9,716 nucleotides of DNA from Planctomycetota bacterium (GCA_022615465.1 JAKEGR010000289.1:1-9716), one strand, 5' to 3'. Numbered from the stretch's first letter, positions 1 through 6,901 are shown. Made by a program: numbers and translations. Notes: generated by a model not told the origin, from the sequence alone.

Positions 1-1
1 A

Positions 2-67
2 GACGGTTCGCGGAACTTCCTCTACCTCGACGGACACGTCGATGCATTGATCGTGGCAGATGAGTGA
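2..67 (+). CDS. C-terminal end of a DUF1559 (H-X9-DG) prepilin-like protein, cut by the window edge
   Basis: Only the last 21 codons and the TGA stop are present, reading DGSRNFLYLDGHVDALIVAD followed by Glu and stop. An aromatic/hydrophobic stretch followed by LDGHV near the C terminus is typical of DUF1559 proteins, which carry a type IV pilin-like N-terminal methylation helix and are strongly expanded in planctomycetes. In the family this end is the 'H-X9-DG' processing-associated domain. The proteins are thought to be exported pseudopilin-like products of unknown function. The N-terminal part lies outside the window, so the pilin-like helix cannot be confirmed. The call rests on a short tail and on knowledge of the family. 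Confidence 0.6.
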   Translation, partial: DGSRNFLYLDGHVDALIVADE

Positions 68-99
68 CACAATTCCAGATAAATCGGCACATGCGAGTT

Positions 100-120
100 G
101 ATACTGGGTATCGCGTGTTT
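100..120 (+). terminator. Weak hairpin between the DUF1559 end and the next gene
   Basis: GATAC-TGG-GTATC (100-112) is a perfect 5-bp stem with a 3-base loop, followed shortly by GTGTTTT. It sits 33 bp after the DUF1559 stop, where a terminator would be expected. The stem is short and AT-containing and the T run is only four bases, so it may be chance. Confidence 0.2.
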
Positions 121-166
121 TCGATTGACCCTCCGGGGGTTTAGGGCGAATGGAGGAGAACGACCC

Positions 167-742
167 ATGGACAAACGCAAGGTGTTCATCGGCATCACCA
201 TTGTTGTTGTAGCGGCAGCCGCGGCTTGGGGATTTGGCTTTTTCGGAGCTGACCCGGTCGCAGCGGAACTTCAGCAGTTGCGCGACCAAATGCAAAACCT
301 CGATCTGCCCGAGGCCCAGCGAGATCAACTTCGCGACCAATTCCGCCAGCGGATTGATTCGCTCACGGATGCTCAGCGCCAGGAGTATTTCGAGGCCAGC
401 CGCGGTCAGTGGACGCAGTGGGCCGAGCAGCGGCTGGATGAGTTTTTTGCTCTTGCGCCCGATGCCCAGCGCCAACGCCTCGACGAATTGATTGGCCGGA
501 TGCTCCAACAGCGCAACGATCGCGACCGAAATCCCAATACGAACGACCGTCGCGAAGTGCGCGGCGGCGGGGGCAGTCTCACGGAAGCCCAACGCGACGA
601 GCGCGCCAAGCGCCGGCTTGATCACTCCACGCCGAAGATGCGCGCTCAGTTTGACGAATTCCGACGCATGCTCAACCAGCGACTACAGGCCCGCGGCATC
701 GATCCGGCCACCCTCCCTGGCCGCTGGCGCGGACGGGCATGA
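167..742 (+). CDS. Membrane-anchored Gln/Arg-rich helical protein with LTxxQ-like repeats (unknown function)
   Basis: The protein has 191 residues. The start at 167 is preferred over the in-frame ATG at 98 because GGAGGAG (152-158) lies 8 bases upstream and the hydrophobic segment then begins right after MDKRK. Residues 6-26 form one membrane helix or uncleaved signal anchor (IGITIVVVAAAAAWGFGFF). The rest is hydrophilic and rich in Gln, Arg, Asp and Glu, and is predicted helical. The motif AQR recurs four times: LPEAQRDQL (about 47), LTDAQRQEY (66), APDAQRQRL (97) and LTEAQRDER (138). This resembles the LTxxQ motif of the CpxP/Spy group of periplasmic proteins, but a true relationship is not shown. 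A Gly-rich linker (about 132-137) precedes the last repeat. It could follow the DUF1559 gene in one transcript (99-bp gap). I do not recognise a named family, and the likely location is membrane-anchored on the outer face. Confidence 0.8.
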   Translation: MDKRKVFIGITIVVVAAAAAWGFGFFGADPVAAELQQLRDQMQNLDLPEAQRDQLRDQFRQRIDSLTDAQRQEYFEASRGQWTQWAEQRLDEFFALAPDAQRQRLDELIGRMLQQRNDRDRNPNTNDRREVRGGGGSLTEAQRDERAKRRLDHSTPKMRAQFDEFRRMLNQRLQARGIDPATLPGRWRGRA

Positions 743-790
743 GCCTCGGATGCGCTGACGTGGGATATGAGGCCCGCTCGTCCCTTCCAG

Positions 791-1504
791 CTACGAAATC
801 AGCCGCTTCATGTCGCGTACGGCCTGTTCCAGGCCAACCATTATTGATCGGGCAATAATGCTGTGGCCGATGTTCAGTTCGCGCATGCCCTCGATCGCGG
901 CGACTGGCATGACGTTGCGATATGTCAGCCCGTGGCCGGCGCTGAGCGTCAGGCCGGCGTCACGCACGCGTTTCCCCGCGGCAATCAGCGTTTCCAGTTC
1001 CGTTTGTGCATGATGTCGTGCCGATGCAAGAGCATAGGCGCCTGTGTGCAGCTCAATCGCTTGGATGCCGAGTTCGGCTCCGATGTCAATTTGCGCTGAA
1101 TCGGGGTCCAGAAACAGGCTCACGAAAATGCCGGCATCTCGGAGCCGCTTTACCGCATCGGCCACTTTTCTTTGCGCACCGACGACGTCGAGGCCGCCCT
1201 CGGTCGTCACTTCTTCACGCCGTTCCGGCACGAGCGTCGCTTGATAGGGCGCCACGTCACAGGCGATGATGAGTACCTCGTCGGCACATGCCAGCTCAAG
1301 ATTGATCGGCACGGCCACTGATTCCGATAGCACCCGCAAATCGCGTTCCTGAATATGCCTCCGGTCCTCACGCAGGTGGATGGTAATTGCATCGGCCCCG
1401 CCCAACTCCGCCAGCGCGGCCGCCCACACCGGATCAGGCTCATTGGTCTTGCGGGCTTCTCGTAACGTAGCCACGTGATCGATGTTGACACCAAGAATCG
1501 CCAA
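791..1504 (-). CDS. pdxJ: Pyridoxine 5'-phosphate synthase PdxJ
   Basis: PdxJ closes the pyridine ring in the DXP-dependent vitamin B6 pathway. It condenses 1-deoxy-D-xylulose 5-phosphate with the 3-amino-2-oxopropyl phosphate made by PdxA to give pyridoxine 5'-phosphate. It is a cytosolic TIM-barrel enzyme. Family motifs run along the whole length: LGVNIDHVATLREAR (about 4-18), HLREDRRHI (43-51, phosphate and substrate binding), VPERREEVTTEGGLD (92-106), ELHTGAY (151-157), SAGHGLTY (188-195) and LNIGHSIIARS (210-220). With a TTG start at 1504 the protein has 237 residues, close to the usual 240. That start has GAGGAA (1511-1516) well placed upstream and puts the first motif at the normal distance from the N terminus. 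A GTG at 1546 would add 14 residues with no family match. The gene converges on the + strand membrane protein gene, with 48 bp between the stops. PdxA is not in the window. Confidence 0.96.
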   Translation of the reverse strand: MAILGVNIDHVATLREARKTNEPDPVWAAALAELGGADAITIHLREDRRHIQERDLRVLSESVAVPINLELACADEVLIIACDVAPYQATLVPERREEVTTEGGLDVVGAQRKVADAVKRLRDAGIFVSLFLDPDSAQIDIGAELGIQAIELHTGAYALASARHHAQTELETLIAAGKRVRDAGLTLSAGHGLTYRNVMPVAAIEGMRELNIGHSIIARSIMVGLEQAVRDMKRLIS

Positions 1505-1570
1505 GGGGCTTTCCTCGCATAATACAGATTTGGGTAGACCACCCACGACTAGGTTTGTTCCGCGCTCTAC

Positions 1571-1599
1571 GATATATTCTGCCCGCGACTACGGCACAA
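1571..1599 (-). promoter_or_regulatory. Possible sigma70-type promoter of pdxJ
   Basis: On the - strand TTGTGC (1594-1599) and TATATC (1571-1576) are separated by exactly 17 bases, about 70 bp upstream of the pdxJ TTG start. Both boxes match the consensus only in part. The 194-bp gap between the FkbM stop and pdxJ makes a separate pdxJ promoter plausible. I see no clear terminator in this gap. Confidence 0.3.
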
Positions 1600-1698
1600 T
1601 GACAAGGGCAGGCCCAAGCTGGTTCGCAAACCATGCCGCGTCTAGCAAGTTGGCCGTCGTGTCGTGGGCAGTTCTCTTTCGCCGGGCGCCTGCCATGC

Positions 1699-2583
1699 CT
1701 ATTCGGCTGTAACGCCGTCTTGCGGCCTGGGCCTGGTCCATTTTTCGGCCAATCGGCCGCGTAGGGTGCTACTGCTGGCTTGCCCAGCAGTGCATTCGTC
1801 CTCCCTGGCCGCTGGTTGCTGTCCAAGCTCAGCCATTCGCAGGGCGATGATGTCGCGAGGCTCCGGCAGAATGCGGTAACCGTGCGCGGCCAGAAAGTTC
1901 ACGCATGCGTCGGAATCGTGGCTGGTCATGTGGCGGTATTCAAACCGCACGATCGCCGGCCGCAGGCGAGCGAAATCGATGGAGCGGATAATCGGCCAGT
2001 CGTACCCTTCCGCGTCGATTTGGATGAGATCGACGCGGTCCAGCCCGGCCGCCTGCAACGCGCTTACCACGGTATGGCAAACGACGGGCTGGGCGACAAT
2101 CTCGTCGTCCGGAATTCCGTGACGTCGCAAATGCTCGCGATTAAACGACGCGGCCATCGATGCCTGGCCCCGCTGGCAAAACAGACTCCGCACGCCTACG
2201 CGATCCGCGATGGCCGCTCGCAGCAGCATGATCCGCGGACGATCGCGGTAGGCCATTTGCAACTTCTCAAATGCGGCTGGCTGAGGCTCGACCAACACGC
2301 CCCGCAAACCATGTCGCAGGATGAGGTCTCGCAAATCATCATCACCCACGCCGTCGAAAGCGCCGATTTGGAGGAACGTGAAGTCGGGGTTCTTGAGCAG
2401 TTCGTGGGCCACGACGAACGGCAGACAGCTTCGCACCAGCAATTCCGGCTCGCGTGTCAGCACGGGCGGCGTGTAACACCGTTGGATGCCGAGACGGCGA
2501 AGCACGATGTCGCGCCCGCGGCGCCGGGCGTCGGTAGTCAGCCACGCGGGCGTCCATTGTCTCCGCAGTTGACGAAGGTGCAT
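1699..2583 (-). CDS. FkbM family SAM-dependent methyltransferase
   Basis: FkbM-type enzymes transfer a methyl group from S-adenosylmethionine, usually to a hydroxyl of a sugar or polyketide. The protein has 294 residues from the ATG at 2583; the frame is open further upstream, but that part lies inside the preceding glycosyltransferase gene. The SAM-binding region shows FLQIGAFDG (about 70-78) and then VEPQPAAFEKL (98-108), where the acidic residue after the second strand would contact the ribose. The second hallmark, DLIQIDAEGYDW (185-196), is the D-x-x-x-ID-x-EG signature of the FkbM domain. An N-terminal arm of about 65 mostly basic residues precedes the domain, and a tail of about 45 polar residues of low complexity follows it. 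The gene starts 17 bp after the stop of the glycosyltransferase gene, so the two are probably co-transcribed, and a glycan acceptor is the likeliest substrate. No signal peptide is seen, so it is cytosolic. Confidence 0.88.
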   Translation of the reverse strand: MHLRQLRRQWTPAWLTTDARRRGRDIVLRRLGIQRCYTPPVLTREPELLVRSCLPFVVAHELLKNPDFTFLQIGAFDGVGDDDLRDLILRHGLRGVLVEPQPAAFEKLQMAYRDRPRIMLLRAAIADRVGVRSLFCQRGQASMAASFNREHLRRHGIPDDEIVAQPVVCHTVVSALQAAGLDRVDLIQIDAEGYDWPIIRSIDFARLRPAIVRFEYRHMTSHDSDACVNFLAAHGYRILPEPRDIIALRMAELGQQPAAREDECTAGQASSSTLRGRLAEKWTRPRPQDGVTAE

Positions 2584-2600
2584 CGAAAAAGGCCTTGCTG

Positions 2601-3425
2601 TTATGCGGCCGTGCGATCCGAGGCTTGTTTGATTGGAAAATCCTCTTGCGAAGCTTCCAGTGCGCGCCAGTCTCGAGCGTGATCGAGTTGCCACAAGCAG
2701 GCGGTTTTCAGATACGACAAATACGCGACGAGCACGCAGACTTGCAGCCCAGCCAGACCGTCGAGGAATCCCAGGCGCAGCACATAGCCCTGCAGAAAAC
2801 GGAGCGGGCCGCGGAGGAACATTTGCAGCCGCCGCGCCTGACGGCCTTGCTGGTGCCAAATATCCGCCTGGACCCGTGCGTACCGCTCGAGTTTAGGCAG
2901 ATACTGGGCGTAGGAAGTACATGTGTAATGGATCATCCGCTCGCGGAGCCGTCCCGCCGTACCGCAGCTCAGTTCGACTTCGGCATGGTCGGTCGGCCCG
3001 ACGTAGCGCGCCAGATCGCGGCGAAACAGCCGCAGGCAGCGATCCCGCCCCCAGAAACCATAGCGGATCGGATGGCCCAGGAAGTGATTCAATCGGTAAA
3101 TCCAATAGCCGTCATGCTTGGGATTGGCGAGTACGCAGCGGATTTCCGCGGCCAGTTCGGGAGTTACCCGTTCGTCGGCATCGAGAATGAGTACCCACTC
3201 GTGCGTTGCCTGGGGAATGGCCCAGTTCTTGAAATCACCCGACGTGCGGTACTCGCGCTCAATGATGCGGCAGCCCAGTTCACGGGCGACCTCCAACGTG
3301 TCATCGGTCGAACCTGAGTCGGCCACCAACAGCTCATCGGCAAACCCGGTCACCGAGGCGATGGACGCACGAAGGTGCTCGCACTCGTTCTTACAGGGAA
3401 TGATGACGGTGAGCTTGTCGGGCAT
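2601..3425 (-). CDS. Family 2 glycosyltransferase, WaaE/KdtX-like
   Basis: This is a GT-A fold enzyme that would transfer a sugar from a nucleotide donor to a lipid- or glycan-linked acceptor at the inner face of the cytoplasmic membrane. It has 274 residues from the ATG at 3425, with GGAAA just upstream; a longer frame to 3482 adds residues before the conserved start MPDKLTVIIPCKNE. Motifs are VIIPCKNE (7-14), VADSGSTDDT (34-43), the donor/metal-binding LDADERVTPEL (81-91) and a tryptophan/arginine-rich acceptor segment (GFWGRDRCLRLFRR, about 123-136). The C-terminal part (about 212-242, with LGFLDGLAGLQV) is hydrophobic and typical of the WaaE/KdtX LPS-core glucosyltransferase subgroup, where it probably binds the membrane. 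It is upstream of, and close to, the FkbM methyltransferase, suggesting joint synthesis of a methylated surface glycan. The exact sugar cannot be read from sequence. Confidence 0.88.
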   Translation of the reverse strand: MPDKLTVIIPCKNECEHLRASIASVTGFADELLVADSGSTDDTLEVARELGCRIIEREYRTSGDFKNWAIPQATHEWVLILDADERVTPELAAEIRCVLANPKHDGYWIYRLNHFLGHPIRYGFWGRDRCLRLFRRDLARYVGPTDHAEVELSCGTAGRLRERMIHYTCTSYAQYLPKLERYARVQADIWHQQGRQARRLQMFLRGPLRFLQGYVLRLGFLDGLAGLQVCVLVAYLSYLKTACLWQLDHARDWRALEASQEDFPIKQASDRTAA

Positions 3426-3529
3426 GGCGATTTCCGTTCGCGCGGGTGCTGGCACGAAGTTTAGACGAGCCGGCAAGAGCAAGTCCAGATCAATGCCAGC
3501 CCTTCTCGGCTCTTCGGGATTCAGATATG

Positions 3530-3541
3530 GACCTGTCCCCC
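3530..3541 (-). repeat. GGGGGACAGGTC motif, possible half-copy of a dispersed intergenic repeat
   Basis: The - strand reads AAACGGGGGACAGGTCCATA in the 143-bp gap between the lyase stop and the glycosyltransferase start. It shares GGGGACAGG with the hairpin element at 6811-6901. The core GGAC-CT-GTCC is itself a small inverted repeat. No second arm is seen here, so this may be a solo or decayed copy. Confidence 0.4.
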
Positions 3542-3568
3542 GTTTCTTCTTTGGCAGCGCGTGATCTG

Positions 3569-5494
3569 CTATGGCGACGGACTGATGCGCAGCCTCACCT
3601 GACCCGATGCCACCGGCTCCTTGAGCGAGATCCCCAGACGGACTGGTTTCTTCGGGGTACGCACATTCTCATCGAGGGTTTCGGCCCTTACCTCGAAGGG
3701 AACTCCGCCGGTGGCAATCTCCACGCGCAGGGACTTGCCGCCGTCCGTGATCACAATGGCATCTGCTCCGTCGCGATTCCATTCGCCCCACGTCACCAGC
3801 GCCGTCTCATACTTTCCCGGCGTTTCAAACGCGATATCGTCGGCGACCGACAGGGAAGGCGACTCGCCGCGCCGGAAGACAAACGTACGTTCAAGTTTTC
3901 GCAGACCTTTCGCCGGGTAGGCCGAACGGAGGTCGAGCTTCAGAAAGTCCTCCCGGTCGCTGAATTGCGTCTGTAGCACCACGCCGTGCGCGTCGGCGCC
4001 CGCCTTTTGCAACTGCCCGTCCACGATCGGCACGGAGTGACCAAACGAGTTAAGCACTTTGCTTTCGTAGCGTTTCGCGCCAAAGGTGCGCGCGGTGTAA
4101 ACCTCGCCGCCCGGATCGCAGATCAGCATCCGGTCCCCAAGCACAACGCTGAAGCTGCCGACGTCGTTGTGATTGTGCAGTTCGGCGTTGTGGCCACCCT
4201 TGAGCACGGCGGCGAATTCCGTTGTCGCGCCCGGCGCCGGCCGGCAGATCAGCACACCGCCATCGCTGAACCAAGTTCGCAAAGGCGACGCAAGATCGCC
4301 TTCGGACTTCCGCACAATGGGCAACGGTTCCTCGAATGAATACGTCATCATGGTGGCAGTCAGACCGCCGCCTGGACCCATCAACGATTTGCCACGGCAC
4401 GCCGTCAGTCCGAGATCGAACCGACGGCAGACGTAGGCGGTCATCCGCGTGTCCGGCTGGCTGCCGGGACTGCAATCCGCGATCGTCGGGAATAGACCGT
4501 TAATGATTTCGCTGCGGACGCAGAAGAGTGATGGTTGCATCGCTGCCGGGTCGGCCATGAGGTCGAGCTTGTTGTTCGTCGCGCGGCGCACCGCCTCGGT
4601 CAGCATGATGTAATGGCCGAAACCGTAGTTCCAGTAACCCACGCCTTCGCTGCAATAGCCGTCGGGCGTGAATCCGCTCAGGAAAAACCGGATGTACCGC
4701 TCCGCCGCTGCCACATAGAACGCACGGTCCTCCGGCGAATCTTCGATCGCCAACGCGGCAATGGTGATGCTGCCGAGACAGACGGCATTCCAGTTGTTCA
4801 CGGATCGCATCCAGCCCATTTCCTTGATTTTCCCTTCCGCCATCTCGCGAAACGGATGCAACACGCGTTGGCGCACATGGTCGCGGATGAGTTGCCGCGT
4901 GCCGGCGGAGAGCTTGTCGCCGAGCAGGTAATCCGCCTCGGCGAGTTCCATCGCCACGAACACCGCGCCGAGGTCCATCTCGCGGGCCTCGCCGTTGAAG
5001 TTGGCGAGCGACTTGTCGTGGGCCGGATAAACCCACGTCTTTTCCCGGCAAAGCGCGGCGATGACCGCTTCGAGCGGCTTGAGAAACCGCCCTTGGTTTT
5101 CGAGGCACTCACCCAAGGTCAGCGTCGCGACGCGGCGGCGCCGCTCGAAGGCCACGTTTTGCCAGCGGTCACGGTTGCCGGTTTTGGAAAAATCGAGGAA
5201 CAACTCGTCCGGTTGCTCGGGAACGGGCATGGCAGCCACCCGCTCGGCGTCCGCCACAGCTTTCTTCGCCTCGGGAATCGCCGCAAGCTTATCCCAAGCG
5301 GCGCGGTCGGTGATCGGCGAACCGAACCCCGCTGGTCTCACGGGGAGCAGCTTTGAAATCTCCTCAATACGGACTGGTGTGAATTCGCTTCCAGCCAGTG
5401 CCGCGGGAGTGAAAGTGAGGCACGCCAAGCTGATCGTCAACGTAACGAGCGTCTGGTGGAGGCGTTTTCGCTGGGCAGAGAACTTGGCTTTCAT
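3569..5494 (-). CDS. Secreted heparinase II/III-type polysaccharide lyase
   Basis: The family cleaves uronic-acid-containing polysaccharides (heparan sulfate, alginate, acidic bacterial glycans) by beta-elimination. The protein has 641 residues from the ATG at 5494, which has GAGGGG 8 bases upstream; an earlier in-frame start at 5527 lies inside the preceding gene. A Sec signal peptide is clear: basic MKAKFSAQRKRLH, a hydrophobic core, and ALA|GS cleavage near residue 34. An alpha/alpha barrel with the likely catalytic segments NNWNAV (233-238) and EGVGYWNYGFGHY (283-295) is followed by the heparinase II/III-like beta-sandwich domain, with HNAELHNHNDVGSFSV (about 435-450) and SFGHSVP (483-489). 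The His, Asn and Tyr residues fit a lyase mechanism, so it looks active. It acts outside the cytoplasmic membrane. It starts 11 bp after the Gfo/Idh/MocA oxidoreductase gene, whose stop overlaps its ribosome-binding site region, so the two are co-expressed. The true substrate is unknown. Confidence 0.88.
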   Translation of the reverse strand: MKAKFSAQRKRLHQTLVTLTISLACLTFTPAALAGSEFTPVRIEEISKLLPVRPAGFGSPITDRAAWDKLAAIPEAKKAVADAERVAAMPVPEQPDELFLDFSKTGNRDRWQNVAFERRRRVATLTLGECLENQGRFLKPLEAVIAALCREKTWVYPAHDKSLANFNGEAREMDLGAVFVAMELAEADYLLGDKLSAGTRQLIRDHVRQRVLHPFREMAEGKIKEMGWMRSVNNWNAVCLGSITIAALAIEDSPEDRAFYVAAAERYIRFFLSGFTPDGYCSEGVGYWNYGFGHYIMLTEAVRRATNNKLDLMADPAAMQPSLFCVRSEIINGLFPTIADCSPGSQPDTRMTAYVCRRFDLGLTACRGKSLMGPGGGLTATMMTYSFEEPLPIVRKSEGDLASPLRTWFSDGGVLICRPAPGATTEFAAVLKGGHNAELHNHNDVGSFSVVLGDRMLICDPGGEVYTARTFGAKRYESKVLNSFGHSVPIVDGQLQKAGADAHGVVLQTQFSDREDFLKLDLRSAYPAKGLRKLERTFVFRRGESPSLSVADDIAFETPGKYETALVTWGEWNRDGADAIVITDGGKSLRVEIATGGVPFEVRAETLDENVRTPKKPVRLGISLKEPVASGQVRLRISPSP

Positions 5495-5505
5495 GCCTTT
5501 TCCCC

Positions 5506-6657
5506 TCAATACTCCACGTCCAGCCACCGCCGCTCGCGGGAGCTTTTCACGATGGTATCGCAGATCGCGATCTCATTGTGGCCGTCGACGAACGTGGCGA
5601 AGTCGCCTCCGGGCCGCTGGCCCGCAATGAAGCCGTAGATATTTCGGAACAGATTTTTCGGGCCGTCGGGCCATGCCTCGTTGTGCCCACCCGGGTAGTG
5701 GGCGTACTCGCGAACAGCCGGATACAGCAGGCTGGGATCCTTCATGAGGACTTGATTCGATGTTTCGCGGCGGCCAATCCACAATTCGTTCGGCCGCTCC
5801 TGGTCCCATGCCAGCGCACAGCGGCTGCCGTCGATATTGAAATAGAGCCGGTTCTTCCGACCGGCCGCGCATTGGCTCACGGTGAACACGCCGTGTGCTC
5901 CCGAGTCGAACTCGATCAGAATCGAGCCATAGTCTTCGGTCTGAATGGGCACGTCTTCGAGATCCTCGGGCCGCAGCGCCTGGCCCGTGAAAGTCTCGAC
6001 TGCTTTCTTCGGCCGCTTGCGGATGGGATGGAAGATGGCGAGATCCGCCATGACGCGGACGATCTTCAGCCCGGTGACAAACTGGATCAGGTCACACCAA
6101 TGCGAACCGATGTCGGCCACGACCCGCGATTCGCCGCTCAGTTCCGGCAAGATCCGCCAGTTCCAATCGGTTTCCCAAAGCAGCCAGTCCTGCAAATAGG
6201 AACCATGCACTGCCAGGACGCGTCCCACGTCAGCGGCTGCCTGGCACATGTGATGCGCCTGCTGCACGAGCGGCATGTAGCGATAGTTGAAGTTGATCGC
6301 ATTGACCACGCCCGCTTCCTTGGCCAACCGAACCAACTCGCGTGACTCGGCCGAATTCAGCGCCAGCGGCTTCTCGGAAACGACGTGCTTTCCCGCGGCC
6401 AGAATATCTCGATTGATGGGAAAGTGTAGATGATTCGGCGTGCAGTTATGGACGACTTGAATCTCCGGATCGGCCAGCATCTCGCGGTAATCACCGTAAG
6501 CCTTGGGGATCGACATCGCGGCAGCCTTGGCTTGCGCCAATTCCGTGTTGCTTTCCGCCACGGCCACGACCTCGACAAACCCCAGCCGCCGCAATGCCTC
6601 GACGTGCGCGGGGCCGATGAATCCAGTACCGATGACGCCTGCTTTGATTGTTGTCAT
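5506..6657 (-). CDS. Gfo/Idh/MocA family NAD(P)-dependent oxidoreductase
   Basis: The family oxidises or reduces sugars, inositols and related polyols using tightly held NAD(P). The protein has 383 residues. The N-terminal Rossmann domain carries GVIGTGFIGPAH (7-18), an acidic residue after the second strand (VAVAES, about 31-36), CTPNHLH (72-78) and the hallmark EKPLAL (95-100), whose Lys is catalytic in the family. The C-terminal alpha/beta domain has DIGSHWCDLIQF (182-193), with the His expected in the active site. Late GHNEAWPDGPKNLF and the C-terminal end are typical of planctomycete and Bacteroidetes members linked to carbohydrate use. No signal peptide or Tat motif is visible, so it is cytosolic. 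It is the first gene of a two-gene unit with the secreted lyase, so a sugar released from the lyase's polysaccharide is a reasonable substrate. The ribosome-binding site is poor (GGGTAA), which may keep expression low. Confidence 0.92.
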   Translation of the reverse strand: MTTIKAGVIGTGFIGPAHVEALRRLGFVEVVAVAESNTELAQAKAAAMSIPKAYGDYREMLADPEIQVVHNCTPNHLHFPINRDILAAGKHVVSEKPLALNSAESRELVRLAKEAGVVNAINFNYRYMPLVQQAHHMCQAAADVGRVLAVHGSYLQDWLLWETDWNWRILPELSGESRVVADIGSHWCDLIQFVTGLKIVRVMADLAIFHPIRKRPKKAVETFTGQALRPEDLEDVPIQTEDYGSILIEFDSGAHGVFTVSQCAAGRKNRLYFNIDGSRCALAWDQERPNELWIGRRETSNQVLMKDPSLLYPAVREYAHYPGGHNEAWPDGPKNLFRNIYGFIAGQRPGGDFATFVDGHNEIAICDTIVKSSRERRWLDVEY

Positions 6658-6694
6658 GTGAGTTACCCGTTGTTTGTGGATGATCGTCGGATGT

Positions 6695-6710
6695 CCGCCG
6701 TCAGCGGCGG
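6695..6710 (-). other. GC-rich hairpin in the leader of the oxidoreductase-lyase unit
   Basis: CCGCCG and CGGCGG form a perfect 6-bp stem with a 4-base loop, about 37 bp upstream of the oxidoreductase ATG. If the promoter candidate at 6717-6745 is right, the hairpin falls at the very 5' end of the transcript, where such structures often protect mRNA. On the + strand it is followed by CTTTTC, but no + strand gene ends here, so a terminator role is unlikely. Confidence 0.4.
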
Positions 6711-6716
6711 CTTTTC

Positions 6717-6745
6717 AGGATACGATACCGGCGTTCGCAGAACAA
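6717..6745 (-). promoter_or_regulatory. Possible promoter of the oxidoreductase-lyase unit
   Basis: On the - strand TTGTTC (6740-6745) and TATCCT (6717-6722) are 17 bases apart, about 60 bp upstream of the oxidoreductase start. A TTGACC a few bases further upstream is a better -35 sequence but has no well-spaced -10 box. The match is partial. Confidence 0.3.
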
Positions 6746-6810
6746 CTGGTCAAGGATAATCAGGCCGCGAGCGGTATAGTGGCCGTCCGGAAATGCACTT
6801 CGAGGCGTAT

Positions 6811-6901
6811 TTCAACTGCCCGTTGAAGAAGGGGACAGGCACGACGCGCGACCACGTCAAACTGAGGGGATTCTTCAAGCGTTCCGCGAGCCAGTCCCCT
6901 T
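6811..6901. repeat. Composite REP-like inverted-repeat element with GGGGAC arms
   Basis: The element begins with a perfect hairpin, TTCAAC-TGCCC-GTTGAA (6811-6827). The arm AAGGGGACAGGC (6829-6840) then pairs with GCCAGTCCCCTT (6890-6901) with one mismatch, enclosing a 49-base spacer. Weaker pairing continues outside the arms (GTTGAAG against the complement of TTTCGAC). Sequences of the type 'CCCGTTGAA-AAGGGGACAGGCAC' recur in planctomycete intergenic DNA as far as I recall. A REP-like non-coding mobile element is my inference. It shares GGGGACAGG with 3530-3541 and GCCCGT with 9639-9664. Confidence 0.55.

Noticed and set aside
743..790. Possible shared terminator between the converging small membrane protein gene and pdxJ
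   Set aside because: Only GCCTC/GAGGC arms of 5 bases with a 21-base loop and no T run; too weak to call.
712..1815. 16-base exact repeat CCTCCCTGGCCGCTGG at 712-727 and 1800-1815
   Set aside because: Both copies lie inside coding sequence in different frames and strands, and the flanks do not match. In GC-rich DNA this is most likely chance.
1440..1826. 128-codon - strand frame between FkbM and pdxJ
   Set aside because: It overlaps both the FkbM 3' end and the pdxJ 5' end in a different frame, with no recognisable domain and no ribosome-binding site.
4535..5356. 273-codon + strand frame opposite the lyase gene
   Set aside because: It is antisense to a strongly supported gene, as are the other long + strand frames at 1780-2682, 2595-3317, 5578-6345 and 8620-9555. 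Long antisense frames are expected in GC-rich DNA.
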